Assembly (NCBI GenBank): GCA_903875605.1
Contig: CAIQWT010000053.1
Span: 1-64,000, forward strand
DNA length: 64,000 nucleotides
DNA from: an uncultured Geobacteraceae bacterium
GTDB taxonomy: Bacteria; Desulfobacterota; Desulfuromonadia; Geobacterales; Pseudopelobacteraceae
Direction: 5' to 3'
The notes beneath the pieces were generated by a model. The model was not told the origin of the DNA and made no database searches. It was given only the letters and a program-made list of their open reading frames with translations. Made by a program: the position numbers and the translations under genes. Position 1 is the first letter of the stretch; each line of letters opens with the position of its first letter. This document shows, in pieces, positions 24,570 through 34,192 of this stretch.

Positions 24570-25085
24570 GTGAGTGTCAGTAAATCGGCTGTGCCTTTGG
24601 TGCTAAAAAAGTTAGGTAAAGGTTCTCGTGGAGAGTGGTATCTTGCCGTTCAGGCGGTGTTGTTTTTGTTACTGGTTGCCGGGCCGTTTATATTCCGGTG
24701 GATATCCGCCTGGGAGTTTAAGGGCTCATGGTTTACTTCTCTTAGCGGTTCTGCTCTATTCTTTGCGGGTATTATTATTGCCGCGACCGGTGTGATCAGC
24801 CTTGGGAAAAATCTCACTCCGCTACCGCTGCCCAGAGAAAATTCGGCTTTAATAGTAACAGGTGCTTACCGATACGTGAGGCATCCTATTTATAGCGGTA
24901 TAATCTTTATGGCTTTTGGCTGGGCATTATGGCGACATAACTGGATTACGGTAGGTCTCGCCTTGCTGCTGTCAGCATTTTTCGATATTAAGTCACGTTT
25001 TGAAGAACGTTTACTGCAGGCTAAATTTCCCGCATATATGGAATACCGGAAGCGGGTGCGGAAACTGCTGCCATTTATATACTAA
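24570..25085 (+). CDS. Isoprenylcysteine carboxyl methyltransferase (ICMT) family membrane protein
   Basis: 171 residues with three to four membrane helices and the C-terminal SAM-binding signature of the ICMT/PEMT-like family: GAYRYVRHPIYSGIIFMAFGWAL, then FEERLLQAKFPAYMEYRKRV. Family members methylate carboxyl groups or lipids at the membrane; bacterial representatives are mostly uncharacterised. It starts with GTG behind CTCAGGA. It lies divergent from the CDF transporter, with a 216-base gap that must contain both promoters. No obvious partner gene. Confidence 0.85.
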   Translation: MSVSKSAVPLVLKKLGKGSRGEWYLAVQAVLFLLLVAGPFIFRWISAWEFKGSWFTSLSGSALFFAGIIIAATGVISLGKNLTPLPLPRENSALIVTGAYRYVRHPIYSGIIFMAFGWALWRHNWITVGLALLLSAFFDIKSRFEERLLQAKFPAYMEYRKRVRKLLPFIY

Positions 25086-25451
25086 GGACGCATTCCCGAT
25101 AAAACAAAAAACCAGATACCGATTGTTGACTTATTATGTTTATTTTTCGGGACTCTCCCGGATTGGAGCTGATGACGGTTAGAGGCTAAAAACCGCTTGT
25201 AGTCCGTACTGAAGACCTCCGCACTGAATGTGCGCATAGAGTGCCTTTTAGCAGGCAGAATATAATCAGAACTTTCGGGTTGCTTTATTTATTTTGCCTG
25301 CGTAACATTACGCGGTTTAAAGTGTCAAAGTTCCGGTCGTATCGCCAGTTAAACAGTGATATAACTACGCAGTCTAGGGATATCGGCGCAAAACAGTCTG
25401 GCGGTATTTAGTTACGAATGCACTACAATAGCGGTACGAGGAGAATATAAA
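25086..25451 (+). other. Structured leader-like region upstream of gcvT
   Basis: 366 bases without a gene. It contains several inverted repeats: GCAC-TGAAT-GTGC (about 25220-25232), GCAGGCA (25251-25257) pairing with TGCCTGC (25295-25301), and GCGTA-ACAT-TACGC (25300-25313). This is compatible with a structured untranslated leader of the gcv operon. I looked for a glycine riboswitch because of the gene downstream and did not find its conserved cores. No other riboswitch class is recognised. Confidence 0.4.
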
Positions 25452-26543
25452 ATGGATGAGCAACTTCAAGCAACGCCAATCTGTGGTCGGCATCGTGCCT
25501 TACAGGCACTGATGGCACCTTTTGGTGGTTGGGATATGCCGATTCAGTATGAGGGGATTATTGCAGAGCACAATTGGTGCCGCACCCAGGCTTCGCTCTT
25601 CGACATCTGCCATATGGGAGAATTCATTTTCCAAGGTGATTTCGAAGCCGACGGTCTGGAGGATGTTTTTACCTTTTCGGTGAATACGATCCCTGTCGGA
25701 CGCTCTCGCTACGGCTTTCTGCTCAACGAGCAGGGTGGCATCATTGATGATCTGATCGTCTTTCGTCTGGCCGCAGACAAGGTGATGATCGTGGTTAACG
25801 CCGCCACTGCTCCCAAGGACTTTGCCGCTATTCAGGGGCGTCTGCAGGGTGGTGAGTTTACGGATATTACTGCTGCTACCGGCAAGCTGGATCTACAGGG
25901 GCCGCTTTCCCGTTACGTTATGGTTGAAGTGTTTGGGGAAGAGGTTGCCACAATTCCCTACTTCAAGTTCATTACTATAAATATTCTCGGAGTTGAAGCG
26001 ATTGTCAGTCGCACCGGTTATACCGGCGAGTTGGGCTATGAAATTTTCATTCCGTCTGAAAAAGTTTGTGAACTCTGGGATCTGCTGCTACAGGATGAAC
26101 GTGTCAAGCCGGCCGGACTGGGAGCGCGCGATGTGCTGCGGCTTGAGGTCGGCTATTCTCTTTACGGCAGTGATATTGACGAAGAGACTACGCCTCTTGA
26201 GGCAGGGTTGGAGGGTTTCATCAACTTTGACAAGTCCTTTATTGGTAAGGATGCGCTGCTGCGCCTGAAAGAAAAGGGCGTTTCCCGGAAAAAAGTGGCT
26301 TTTGAAGTCACCGGTAGACGTTCGCCGCGTCATCATTATGATATTTGCTCCGGTGGAAAGATCATCGGCAACGTGACCAGCGGCGTGTTCTCGCCTATAC
26401 TTGGCAGAGGCATCGGCATCGGCTTTATCAATCCTGAATTGACCGCGACAGGAACGCCACTGACCATTAATCATGAGCGGGTAACTATGGAAGCAACCGT
26501 CTGCGAACTGCCGTTTTTCAAAGGCGGTTCGGTTCGGGCGTAG
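25452..26543 (+). CDS. gcvT: Glycine cleavage system T protein (aminomethyltransferase)
   Basis: 363 residues, standard length. T protein transfers the methylene carbon from the aminomethyl-lipoyl H protein to tetrahydrofolate, releasing ammonia. Motifs: APFGGWDMPIQYEGIIAEH at the N-terminus, CHMGEF, GIIDDLIVFRL, DLQGPLSRYVM, ISRTGYTGELGYEIF-like (VSRTGYTGELGYEIFIP), GLGARDVLRLEVGYSLYG and VTSGVFSPILGRGIGIGFI. The ATG follows CGAGGAGAATATAAA. First gene of a six-gene operon that goes on to encode H, both P subunits and two lipoate enzymes. Confidence 0.96.
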   Translation: MDEQLQATPICGRHRALQALMAPFGGWDMPIQYEGIIAEHNWCRTQASLFDICHMGEFIFQGDFEADGLEDVFTFSVNTIPVGRSRYGFLLNEQGGIIDDLIVFRLAADKVMIVVNAATAPKDFAAIQGRLQGGEFTDITAATGKLDLQGPLSRYVMVEVFGEEVATIPYFKFITINILGVEAIVSRTGYTGELGYEIFIPSEKVCELWDLLLQDERVKPAGLGARDVLRLEVGYSLYGSDIDEETTPLEAGLEGFINFDKSFIGKDALLRLKEKGVSRKKVAFEVTGRRSPRHHYDICSGGKIIGNVTSGVFSPILGRGIGIGFINPELTATGTPLTINHERVTMEATVCELPFFKGGSVRA

Positions 26544-26597
26544 CAACAAAAACAACTTATAAGTAATTTAAAATCACATAACAGGGAGGAAGAAACT

Positions 26598-26969
26598 ATG
26601 AGCATGTATTTTACCAAGGAACACGAGTGGGTTAAAGTTGAAGGTAATGTTGGTACGATGGGTATCAGTGATCATGCCGCGCATGAACTGGGTGACATTA
26701 CTTTCGTGGAATTGCCGAAAATCGGCGCCACTGTAAAGCAGTTCGGTGTACTGGGAAGTATCGAGTCGGTTAAGGCCGCCAGCGATATTTTTGCACCGGT
26801 CTCTGGCAAAGTGACAAAGATCAATGACGCGTTGGACCTGGCTCCAGAAGCTGTTAATGAGGGCGCTGAAGATGCCGGCTGGATGGCTCAAGTTGAAATA
26901 GCCGACGAGTCAGAGCTGAAGAACCTGATGACACAGGCGCAGTACGACGACTACCTAAAAACATTGTAG
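26598..26969 (+). CDS. gcvH: Glycine cleavage system H protein
   Basis: 123 residues. The lipoyl-domain motif LGSIESVKAASDIFAPVSG contains the lipoyl-accepting Lys59, and the N-terminal FTKEHEWVKVEGN is typical. H protein shuttles the methylamine intermediate on its lipoyl arm between the P, T and L proteins. AGGGAGGAAGAAACT in front of the ATG is a strong ribosome site. The presence of lipoate genes in the same operon provides its cofactor. Confidence 0.97.
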   Translation: MSMYFTKEHEWVKVEGNVGTMGISDHAAHELGDITFVELPKIGATVKQFGVLGSIESVKAASDIFAPVSGKVTKINDALDLAPEAVNEGAEDAGWMAQVEIADESELKNLMTQAQYDDYLKTL

Positions 26970-26983
26970 GGAGATAATTTTAT

Positions 26984-28330
26984 ATGAATGACAGCCATTA
27001 CTGTCCCCACACACCGGAAGAGATTGCAGAGATGCTCTCTGACATTGGAGTCGCCAGTGTTGAAGATCTTTTCTCTCCGATCCCTTCTGAATTGCGGGCT
27101 ACAACCTTTAATATTCCTCCCGGCATGTCCGAGTTCGAGACGTTTAGCAGGATGCAGGCAATTGCAGGGGAAAATAGACAAGGAATGATCAATTTTATCG
27201 GTGGTGGTTTTTATGACCATATCATTCCGTCTGTGGTAGACCACCTGTCCGGTCGTTCCGAATTTTACACTGCTTATACCCCGTATCAGCCGGAATGTTC
27301 TCAAGGTACCTTGCAGGCGCTGTTCGAATACCAGACAGCCATCTGCCGCCTTACCGGACTGGATGTTTCCAACGCCTCGCTCTACGATGGTGGCACAGCA
27401 TGTGCTGAGGCAGCCATGATGGCGCTGCGTGTGACGGGTCGCAACAAAATAGTTATAGATGGCTGCGTAAGCCCCTTTTCACGGCAGGTACTAAAAACCT
27501 ACCTCTTCAACCTGGATGTTGAAGTTGTTGAAATTACGCCTCTCGACGGATTGCTTAACCGTGCTGAACTGAATAGCGTACTGGATGACAGTGTTGCTGC
27601 TGTACTGGTACAGAATCCAAATTTCTTTGGTGGTATTGAAGACTTCACGCCTCTGGCGGATCAGGTTCATAGCGCCGGGGCTCTTATAATTGCCTCAGTG
27701 TATCCGATCTCACTCGGCATACTGAAATCTCCCGGCGAAATCGGGATTGATATTGCCGTAGGTGATGGCCAGAGCCTGGGAAACCCTCTATCTTTCGGAG
27801 GGCCCTCATTCGGCTTTATTGCAGCAAAAAAAGCTTTTATCCGTAACATGCCTGGGCGAATTGTCGGCGAGACTGTCGACCGGAACGGCAAGCGCGGCTA
27901 CGTATTGACGTTGCAGGCTCGCGAACAGCATATCAAACGCCACAAAGCAACTTCAAATATCTGTAGCAACCAGGGACTTTGCGCCCTGCGCGGATTAATC
28001 TTTCTTTCCTCGGTCGGTAAAGAAGGGCTTGCCGATCTGGCTGTCTTGAACCGTGATAAGGCCGAGTACGCCAAGGAACAGTTGTCAAGTCTTCCTGGGG
28101 TGTCGGTGTTGCAATCTACAGTCACCTTTAACGAGTTTACACTTTTCCTGCCGAAAAACGCTGATGGTGTGGTTGCCTCTCTACTAGAACATGGGATTGC
28201 CGCCGGAGTGCCGCTGGGACAGTATTACGAAGGATCGGAGAACTGCCTGGTGGTAACTGTAACCGAAAAAAGGACAAAAAAGGAAATTGACATATTTGTC
28301 AAGGAACTGGAGGTGGCGCTATGCAACTGA
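26984..28330 (+). CDS. gcvPA: Glycine dehydrogenase (decarboxylating) subunit 1
   Basis: 448 residues, the N-terminal half of P protein in the two-subunit form. Motifs: [67 protein letters not shown] and [14 protein letters not shown]. With GcvPB it forms the PLP enzyme that decarboxylates glycine and passes the aminomethyl group to lipoyl-H. It starts 14 bases after gcvH and its last ten bases overlap the start of gcvPB, indicating translational coupling and equal subunit supply. Confidence 0.96.
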   Translation: MNDSHYCPHTPEEIAEMLSDIGVASVEDLFSPIPSELRATTFNIPPGMSEFETFSRMQAIAGENRQGMINFIGGGFYDHIIPSVVDHLSGRSEFYTAYTPYQPECSQGTLQALFEYQTAICRLTGLDVSNASLYDGGTACAEAAMMALRVTGRNKIVIDGCVSPFSRQVLKTYLFNLDVEVVEITPLDGLLNRAELNSVLDDSVAAVLVQNPNFFGGIEDFTPLADQVHSAGALIIASVYPISLGILKSPGEIGIDIAVGDGQSLGNPLSFGGPSFGFIAAKKAFIRNMPGRIVGETVDRNGKRGYVLTLQAREQHIKRHKATSNICSNQGLCALRGLIFLSSVGKEGLADLAVLNRDKAEYAKEQLSSLPGVSVLQSTVTFNEFTLFLPKNADGVVASLLEHGIAAGVPLGQYYEGSENCLVVTVTEKRTKKEIDIFVKELEVALCN

Positions 28331-29769
28331 TCTACGAACAATCCACCCCTGGTCGTCGCGGCGTCAAGCTGCCGGCATCCGATGTTCCTGCCGCCCCCGC
28401 CCTGCCGGCGTTTCTGCTCCGCACAGAAAAAGCCGGTCTGGCTGAAGTCTCTGAACTCGATCTGGTAAGGCATTTTACCAACCTTTCGCGACGCAATTTT
28501 TCAGTGGATACCAACTTCTATCCGCTCGGTTCCTGTACCATGAAATACAACGCCAAGGTGCTGGAAAACGCTGCTGCCCTGTTTGCGCCCTTCCATCCGA
28601 TGACAGCGCTGCTGCCTGGTGGCGAGGATTTCTGCCAGGGAACGCTGGGCATGCTGTACGATATGGGGCAGATGCTGGCTGATATCACTGGTATGGATGA
28701 AGTCACCACCCAGCCGCTGGCCGGAGCCCATGGCGAGATGACCGGTATAATGCTGATTGCTGCTTATCACGCTGCCAAAGGGAACAAAGCAAAAAAGAAA
28801 TATGTGGTTGTACCTGATTCATCACATGGTACCAATCCCGCCTCGGCTGCAATAGCCGGATATGAAATTATTACCGTACCGACCGCTCCCTACGGTGACA
28901 TGGATCTGGAACTGTTTAAGAAGGCAATGACTGACGAAGTGGCAGCGGTCATGATGACCTGCCCCAACACACTTGGCCTGTTTAACCCTCACATCAAGGA
29001 GATCAGCGACATTGCCCATTCTCATGATGCTCTGATGTACTACGACGGCGCCAACCTGAACGCTATTATGGGCAAGGTCAAGCCGGGAGACGTCGGTTTC
29101 GACGTCATTCACGTCAATCTGCACAAAACCTTCGGTACTCCACACGGCGGCGGCGGTCCAGGTTCCGGTCCGGTAGGGGTTAAGAACGCTCTTATTCCGT
29201 TTCTGCCACAACCACGTATTATCATGGACGAAGATGGCAAACTGCTGCTGGAAACTACCAATCCCGGGACTATCGGGCGTACGGCAAACTTCTTCGGTAA
29301 CTTCGGGGTGATGGTAAAGGCATATGCCTACATTATTATGCTCGGCCGCGAAGGATTGATTCAGGTTTCTGAGCAGGCGGTGCTGAATGCCAATTACATC
29401 AAGGAAAAGTTGAAACCTTACTACAATCTTCCATACGACATGATCTGTATGCATGAGTGTGTTTTTTCCGCATCAAAGCAATTGGAGCATGGTGTTCACG
29501 CCATAGACATCGCCAAATTTTTAATTGATAAAGGATATCACCCTCCTACTGTATATTTTCCGATGATAGTCAAGGAGGCAATCATGATCGAGCCGACCGA
29601 GACCGAGAGCAAAGCCACTATGGATGCTTTTATCGAGGTGATGATAGAAGCGGCACAAACAGCCGAAAATAACCCGCAGGCACTGCTTGACGCACCTTTA
29701 ACTATGCCGATATCGCGGCTGGACGAAACCAAGGCTGCCCGTGAGCAGAAGGTCTGCTGTATTGGTTGA
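28321..29769 (+). CDS. gcvPB: Glycine dehydrogenase (decarboxylating) subunit 2
   Basis: 482 residues, the PLP-carrying half of P protein. The Schiff-base Lys near residue 269 lies in [20 protein letters not shown]. Other signatures: [69 protein letters not shown], and [15 protein letters not shown] near the end. The start overlaps gcvPA by ten bases, and GGAGGTGG just upstream within gcvPA is a strong ribosome site. Function as for gcvPA. Confidence 0.97.
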   Translation: MQLIYEQSTPGRRGVKLPASDVPAAPALPAFLLRTEKAGLAEVSELDLVRHFTNLSRRNFSVDTNFYPLGSCTMKYNAKVLENAAALFAPFHPMTALLPGGEDFCQGTLGMLYDMGQMLADITGMDEVTTQPLAGAHGEMTGIMLIAAYHAAKGNKAKKKYVVVPDSSHGTNPASAAIAGYEIITVPTAPYGDMDLELFKKAMTDEVAAVMMTCPNTLGLFNPHIKEISDIAHSHDALMYYDGANLNAIMGKVKPGDVGFDVIHVNLHKTFGTPHGGGGPGSGPVGVKNALIPFLPQPRIIMDEDGKLLLETTNPGTIGRTANFFGNFGVMVKAYAYIIMLGREGLIQVSEQAVLNANYIKEKLKPYYNLPYDMICMHECVFSASKQLEHGVHAIDIAKFLIDKGYHPPTVYFPMIVKEAIMIEPTETESKATMDAFIEVMIEAAQTAENNPQALLDAPLTMPISRLDETKAAREQKVCCIG

Positions 29770-29803
29770 GATGCGTTTTACTCACTGAAACAAAGATGCC
29801 ACC

Positions 29804-30622
29804 ATGAATTGTAAGTCACCAAACTGGCGCCTCATCGTGACCCCCCCGCTTTCCGGAGCGGAGAACATGGCTATTGATGAGGCGCTGCTGCGTTCATTTG
29901 ATCCGGCTATTTCACAGCCGGTTTTGCGACTGTATGGCTGGTCGCCACCGGCGTTGTCGCTAGGTCGCTTTCAGAAGGCAGATGAAGTACTCGATCTGGA
30001 ACGCTGCCATGCCGAGAGCGTTGCGGTCGTGCGCCGGGTTACCGGCGGCGGCGTGATTTATCATGCTGATGAACTGACCTATTCTCTGGTCTGCTCACCG
30101 GGTCAGATACCTTCTGCTGTCTCCATTAAAGACTCCTTTCGCGTGCTAACAGGTTTTCTGCTCTCCTTCTACCGGACGTTGGGGATTGATGCCGCCTATG
30201 CTGTTGATGCCGTGCCTGAAGGAGCCCGCCTGGGTGAACGCACCGCCTTCTGTTTCGCCGGTAAAGAAAGTTTCGATATTATCTCGGGTGGTCGCAAGAT
30301 TGGTGGTAACGCTCAGCGGAGACTTAAAGGCGTCATTTTTCAGCATGGCTCTATTCCACTACAGAACCGTGCCATAACGGGATTGACGTATATGCGGGAT
30401 CAGTCTCCCGAACATGCCGTGTGGGCAGCAAGTATGGCTGAATATGGCGTTACTGCTGACAGAATCAGCCTGGAAAGTTGCATAGTGTCTGCGTTCCGTG
30501 GATATTTTGCAGTGGCGTTGAATAATGATTCACTGTCTAAATCGGAATTGGCGGATAGAGATAAACTGCTGTTCAGCAAGTATTCCGGGGATCTTTGGAA
30601 TCTGGAAGGGGTAGATGGATGA
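29804..30622 (+). CDS. lipM: Octanoyltransferase LipM-like / lipoate-protein ligase family
   Basis: 272 residues of the biotin/lipoate ligase fold. Motifs: NMAIDEALLRSF, LSLGRFQKADEV, VVRRVTGGGVIYHADELTYSLV and GGRKIGGNAQRRLKGVIFQHGSIPL. Two readings are possible: LplA, which salvages lipoate using ATP, or LipM, which moves octanoyl from acyl carrier protein. I favour LipM because a cysteine stands at residue 150 in TAFCF just before the GRK-GG-AQ-QHGS block, where LipM has its acyl-thioester cysteine, and because the next gene is lipoyl synthase, which needs octanoylated substrate. It overlaps lipA by four bases (ATGA). Function inferred, family certain. Confidence 0.82.
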   Translation: MNCKSPNWRLIVTPPLSGAENMAIDEALLRSFDPAISQPVLRLYGWSPPALSLGRFQKADEVLDLERCHAESVAVVRRVTGGGVIYHADELTYSLVCSPGQIPSAVSIKDSFRVLTGFLLSFYRTLGIDAAYAVDAVPEGARLGERTAFCFAGKESFDIISGGRKIGGNAQRRLKGVIFQHGSIPLQNRAITGLTYMRDQSPEHAVWAASMAEYGVTADRISLESCIVSAFRGYFAVALNNDSLSKSELADRDKLLFSKYSGDLWNLEGVDG

Positions 30623-31461
30623 AAATAGTGCGTAAGCCGGAATGGCTGAGAAAAAAAGTCAATCCGGGTGACCAGAATGAGATGCGTCAGTTACTGGGAG
30701 AGCTGCGGTTGAATACGGTCTGCCAGCAGGCACTTTGCCCAAACATCTCGGAATGCTTTGCCTGTGGACAGGCCACGTTTCTCATTCTGGGGAAAAATTG
30801 CACTCGTTTGTGCAGTTTCTGCAACGTGGAGAAAACTTTGCCACTGCCGGTAGATAATGATGAGCCGGGAAGGATTGCCGAAGCGATTGCCCGCCTGAAA
30901 CTGTCCCACGTGGTCATTACCAGTCCGACCCGTGATGATCTTCCTGATGGCGGTGCGAAGATCTATGCGGCGACGGTCGCTGCTATCCGGTACATGTCTT
31001 CAACAACCCGGATCGAGTTGCTCATCCCTGATTTTCGGGGGGACGCGGCAAGTCTTGAGGCAGTTACGGCCTCACGCCCTGATATCATTGCTCACAACGT
31101 CGAAACTGTACCTCGCCTTTATCAGATTCGCAGTGGCGCCGATTATGAACGCTCGTTACAGGTGCTGAGGGCTTGTGCCATGTTTGCGCCTGATATTCGC
31201 ACTAAGTCAGGCATCATGTTGGGAATGGGTGAAGATAAAGCAGAAGTGCTACAGGTGCTGCGCGAACTTCGTGGTGCGGAATGCGACTATCTAAGTATTG
31301 GCCAGTATCTGGCCCCCAGCCGCCAACATTATCCGGTTCAGGAGTACGTTGCACCGGAACGGTTCGAATCGCTCCGGATACAGGCACTGGAGATGGGGTT
31401 CAGTCACGTGGAAAGTGGTCCCTATGTACGAAGTTCATATCACGCGGGAAAATATGTATGA
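30619..31461 (+). CDS. lipA: Lipoyl synthase
   Basis: 280 residues from the ATG at 30619, which overlaps the lipM-like stop as ATGA and has GAAGGGG upstream; the track start at 30595 is eight codons too long. Radical-SAM enzyme that inserts two sulfurs into protein-bound octanoyl. The auxiliary cluster motif C-x4-C-x5-C is CQQALCPNISEC, the radical SAM motif CxxxCxxC is CTRLCSFC, and the C-terminal RSSY that ligates the auxiliary cluster is present. The sequence HNVETVPRLYQIRSGADYERSL is typical. Its place in the gcv operon fits lipoylation of GcvH. Last gene of the operon; it converges on the next gene with six bases between the stops. Confidence 0.96.
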   Translation: MKIVRKPEWLRKKVNPGDQNEMRQLLGELRLNTVCQQALCPNISECFACGQATFLILGKNCTRLCSFCNVEKTLPLPVDNDEPGRIAEAIARLKLSHVVITSPTRDDLPDGGAKIYAATVAAIRYMSSTTRIELLIPDFRGDAASLEAVTASRPDIIAHNVETVPRLYQIRSGADYERSLQVLRACAMFAPDIRTKSGIMLGMGEDKAEVLQVLRELRGAECDYLSIGQYLAPSRQHYPVQEYVAPERFESLRIQALEMGFSHVESGPYVRSSYHAGKYV

Positions 31462-31467
31462 AGCCGT

Positions 31468-32889
31468 TTATCGCCACGTCAGTACAAAGGCCCGAAGTTT
31501 GCCGCCTTTATCTTCGCGGTAATACACCACATTGATGTTTTCTGCTATTTTTCCCCGCTGAATTTGGTACCCCTCTTTTTTTTCCGTGGTATAGCTGCTG
31601 AAAACGGGGTTTTGGGTTGCCTGATGAAGAGCTCGATTCAAAAACGGCTCTGATAGACCTCGCCAACCTCTGTCAATTACCTGGATGGCCTTTATTCCCT
31701 GCCCCTCCCTCAGTACTTTGAACTCTGTCACTTGTCCCCTATAGAGTTCCCAGCCGGGATTGGCCACTCCGAACTTTTTGTCGACACCATTAACAGGTAT
31801 AAAGCGAGGAAGGGACATCAATCTTGTGCTTGCCGGAGCGGTCACAGGAGCGGGTTTCTGCTCACGATTTTCAGAAATTGCTGATAGCACCGATCTGTCA
31901 CTTATGGGTTCCTGGGGCCTGGATACCGGGGGAGGAACGACAACTGCAGCAGGAGCGATTTGTGCTGGTCCAGGTGCGGGTGCTACTGGAGCAGGTGTCT
32001 GGGCGGCAGGTTTATGAACTGCAGCTGGAGCGGGTATAGTCGCCGCAATGTTCTGCTTGGGCGGTGCTTTTTGCTGCTGCAAGTATGTTACGCCGACGAC
32101 TGCTATGATAACCGGCGCCAACCATAATAGAAACATCCCTTTTTTTGATCTGGGTTTTCCTGTTTCCACCGTCTCGATCTCTTCGGCATTTCTGGCAGGT
32201 ATGACAGCAGGAGTATCCTGTTCGAGTGTTATAGGCTCAGGTGTGGTGCTGACAGCACTGTCGAAGGAGATATTGAAATCTGAGTAAACCGATAGGCGCT
32301 GCGACGGAGCGTACGTAATTCCCAGCTCCTCCAAAGATGGTTCGGTGATAGCCGGAGTGGCAACAGGAAAATTTAATCTGGTATCATTCTGTTGCGGTAT
32401 AACGGCCCCGGAAATCGGTACGGAATCGAGCAGGGCGGATGATTCAGCGCCACTCACCGGTTGAGGTGCCCCGTCGACTGCAGCGAGGGATTTTGCTGGG
32501 TCAGGTAACCCGCTTTTTTTATGTTTGCCCGGAAGTTCGGCAATCAGACTCCGTATATCAGATAATAGCTGATTATCATCTGCTGAAGTATTCAGCCACC
32601 CCTGATACGGCTTCAGCGCAGCATCGTTTATTTCTGCTGGCGAAGCCATTAGCACAAAACGCGATCTCTTGCGGCCGAGCTGTTTTTTAAGGTGCATAAG
32701 CAGAATCTCAGCCGAGAGGCCGGATAAGTGTGTCTGAACAAAGACAATATCAGGCTTCTCAATGGTGATCTCTTCACCACCCTTTTCCAGGTTATTCACG
32801 ATGCGGAGGCGAACGTTTTTGTCATCAGCCAATCGACCGAAAATTTTGCGCAGACGTGCAACATCAGTGATTAACAGCAGATTATTCAC
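31468..32889 (-). CDS. Membrane protein with N-terminal pseudo-receiver domain and proline/alanine-rich periplasmic linker
   Basis: 473 residues from a GTG with an outstanding GGGGGAGG site five bases ahead; the track start (TTG at 32946) is rejected. Residues about 1-115 follow the pattern of a response-regulator receiver domain (LLLITD; PDIVFVQTHLSGLSAEILLMHLKK; RFVLMASP) but the phospho-acceptor Asp position reads Gln (FVQTHLSG), and the conserved Lys of strand 5 is not evident. A single membrane helix (MFLLWLAPVIIAVVGVTYL) lies near residue 265, then a Pro/Ala-rich spacer (APAAVHKPAAQTPAPVAPAPGP) and a C-terminal domain of about 110 residues that I do not recognise (GVANPGWELYRGQVTEFKVLREGQGI). 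Topology suggests a cytoplasmic sensor linked to a periplasmic domain. Function unknown. Confidence 0.75.
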   Translation of the reverse strand: MNNLLLITDVARLRKIFGRLADDKNVRLRIVNNLEKGGEEITIEKPDIVFVQTHLSGLSAEILLMHLKKQLGRKRSRFVLMASPAEINDAALKPYQGWLNTSADDNQLLSDIRSLIAELPGKHKKSGLPDPAKSLAAVDGAPQPVSGAESSALLDSVPISGAVIPQQNDTRLNFPVATPAITEPSLEELGITYAPSQRLSVYSDFNISFDSAVSTTPEPITLEQDTPAVIPARNAEEIETVETGKPRSKKGMFLLWLAPVIIAVVGVTYLQQQKAPPKQNIAATIPAPAAVHKPAAQTPAPVAPAPGPAQIAPAAVVVPPPVSRPQEPISDRSVLSAISENREQKPAPVTAPASTRLMSLPRFIPVNGVDKKFGVANPGWELYRGQVTEFKVLREGQGIKAIQVIDRGWRGLSEPFLNRALHQATQNPVFSSYTTEKKEGYQIQRGKIAENINVVYYREDKGGKLRAFVLTWR

Positions 32890-32995
32890 AGGAACCTCCC
32901 CCATCGGAAAATGACACATTGTACGGGATTGAAGTGCGTTAATCAACAGTTATGCTTACCAATTTAGGCCAAGAGATGTGAATGATGCTTTTAGT

Positions 32996-33025
32996 TTGAC
33001 AAAACAGTGCTGTGAAAATTATTAT
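32996..33025 (+). promoter_or_regulatory. Sigma70-like promoter of leuB
   Basis: Consensus TTGACA (32996-33001), an 18-base spacer and TATTAT (33020-33025, 5/6), ending 35 bases before the leuB start. It supports the ATG at 33061 as start because the alternative ATG at 33043 would leave almost no leader. Confidence 0.6.
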
Positions 33026-33060
33026 CAGAAGATTCGGATTCGATGTCAACTGGGGGAATA

Positions 33061-34149
33061 ATGAGCAAAACGTTCAAATTAGCGGTTCTGGCTGGCGATG
33101 GCATAGGCCCTGAAGTTATGGCCGAAGCACTTAATGTTCTTGATGCGGTAGAGAAAAAATTTGATGTAACCTTTACACGCACTCCTGCCAATGTTGGTGG
33201 AGCGGGCATTGACAATGAAGGTAAGGCGCTTCCGCAGAGTACTATTGATATCTGTAAAGCTTCAGATGCCATACTGTTTGGCTCGGTCGGCGGCCCAAAA
33301 TGGGAAACTCTGCCACCCGATGAACAGCCGGAACGTGGTGCCCTGCTGCCGCTCCGGAAGATATTCGGCTTGTATGCAAACCTGCGCCCGGCCATCATTT
33401 TTCCCTCACTGACTGGAGCATCGTCGCTTAAAGAAGAGGTGATCGGCGGTGGATTCAATATACTTGTTATTCGTGAGCTGACCGGGGGCATCTATTTTTC
33501 CCAGCCAAAAGGTATTGAAGGGGTCGGTCGCGAACGGATCGGAGTAGATACCATGCGCTATAGCGTTCCGGAGATAGAGCGAATTACCCATGTTGCTTTT
33601 CAGGCAGCCAGAAAACGTGACAAAAAAGTATGCTCGATTGATAAGGCCAATGTACTATCAACTTCGGTACTTTGGCGTGAAATTGTCATCGGTATTGCCA
33701 AAGAATATCCGGATGTTGAATTGACCCATATGTATGTAGACAATGCTGCCATGCAGCTAGTCAAGTGGCCGAAGCAGTTCGATGTAATTCTGTGCGAAAA
33801 TATGTTTGGTGACATTCTTTCCGATGAAGCAGCCATGCTGACCGGTTCGCTCGGAATGCTTCCTTCGGCATCTTTGGCAGAGGGTTCCTTTGGCATGTAC
33901 GAGCCATCCGGTGGCTCTGCGCCGGACATTGCTGGCCAGGGTATTGCCAACCCCATTGCCCAGATCCTTTCGGCCGCGATGATGCTGAAATTTTCCTGCG
34001 GCATGCTGGAGGCTGCTGATGCCATTGACAATGCTGTAGCAAAGGTACTTGATCAGGGCTATCGTACAGCAGACATCTACCAGAAGTCGGTTGGCGAAAA
34101 GCTGGTGAACACGAAAGAAATGGGCGCTGCCATAATCGCGGCATTATAG
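33061..34149 (+). CDS. leuB: 3-isopropylmalate dehydrogenase
   Basis: 362 residues from the ATG at 33061, preceded by TGGGGGAATA; the track ATG at 33043 lies in the leader. The enzyme oxidises and decarboxylates 3-isopropylmalate with NAD in leucine biosynthesis. Motifs: [49 protein letters not shown]-like ([17 protein letters not shown]), [45 protein letters not shown] and [29 protein letters not shown]. It is followed after 43 bases by asd on the same strand, an amino-acid biosynthesis pair. Confidence 0.97.
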   Translation: MSKTFKLAVLAGDGIGPEVMAEALNVLDAVEKKFDVTFTRTPANVGGAGIDNEGKALPQSTIDICKASDAILFGSVGGPKWETLPPDEQPERGALLPLRKIFGLYANLRPAIIFPSLTGASSLKEEVIGGGFNILVIRELTGGIYFSQPKGIEGVGRERIGVDTMRYSVPEIERITHVAFQAARKRDKKVCSIDKANVLSTSVLWREIVIGIAKEYPDVELTHMYVDNAAMQLVKWPKQFDVILCENMFGDILSDEAAMLTGSLGMLPSASLAEGSFGMYEPSGGSAPDIAGQGIANPIAQILSAAMMLKFSCGMLEAADAIDNAVAKVLDQGYRTADIYQKSVGEKLVNTKEMGAAIIAAL

Positions 34150-34192
34150 AAATCTGCAAATTAACGAAAACAATTAGAAAAGGAATTATATT

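Noticed and set aside
25086-25451. Glycine riboswitch upstream of gcvT
   Set aside because: The conserved aptamer cores (GCCGAAGG-type and CTCTCAGGCAAA-type segments with tandem repeat) are not present by eye; only generic hairpins are seen.
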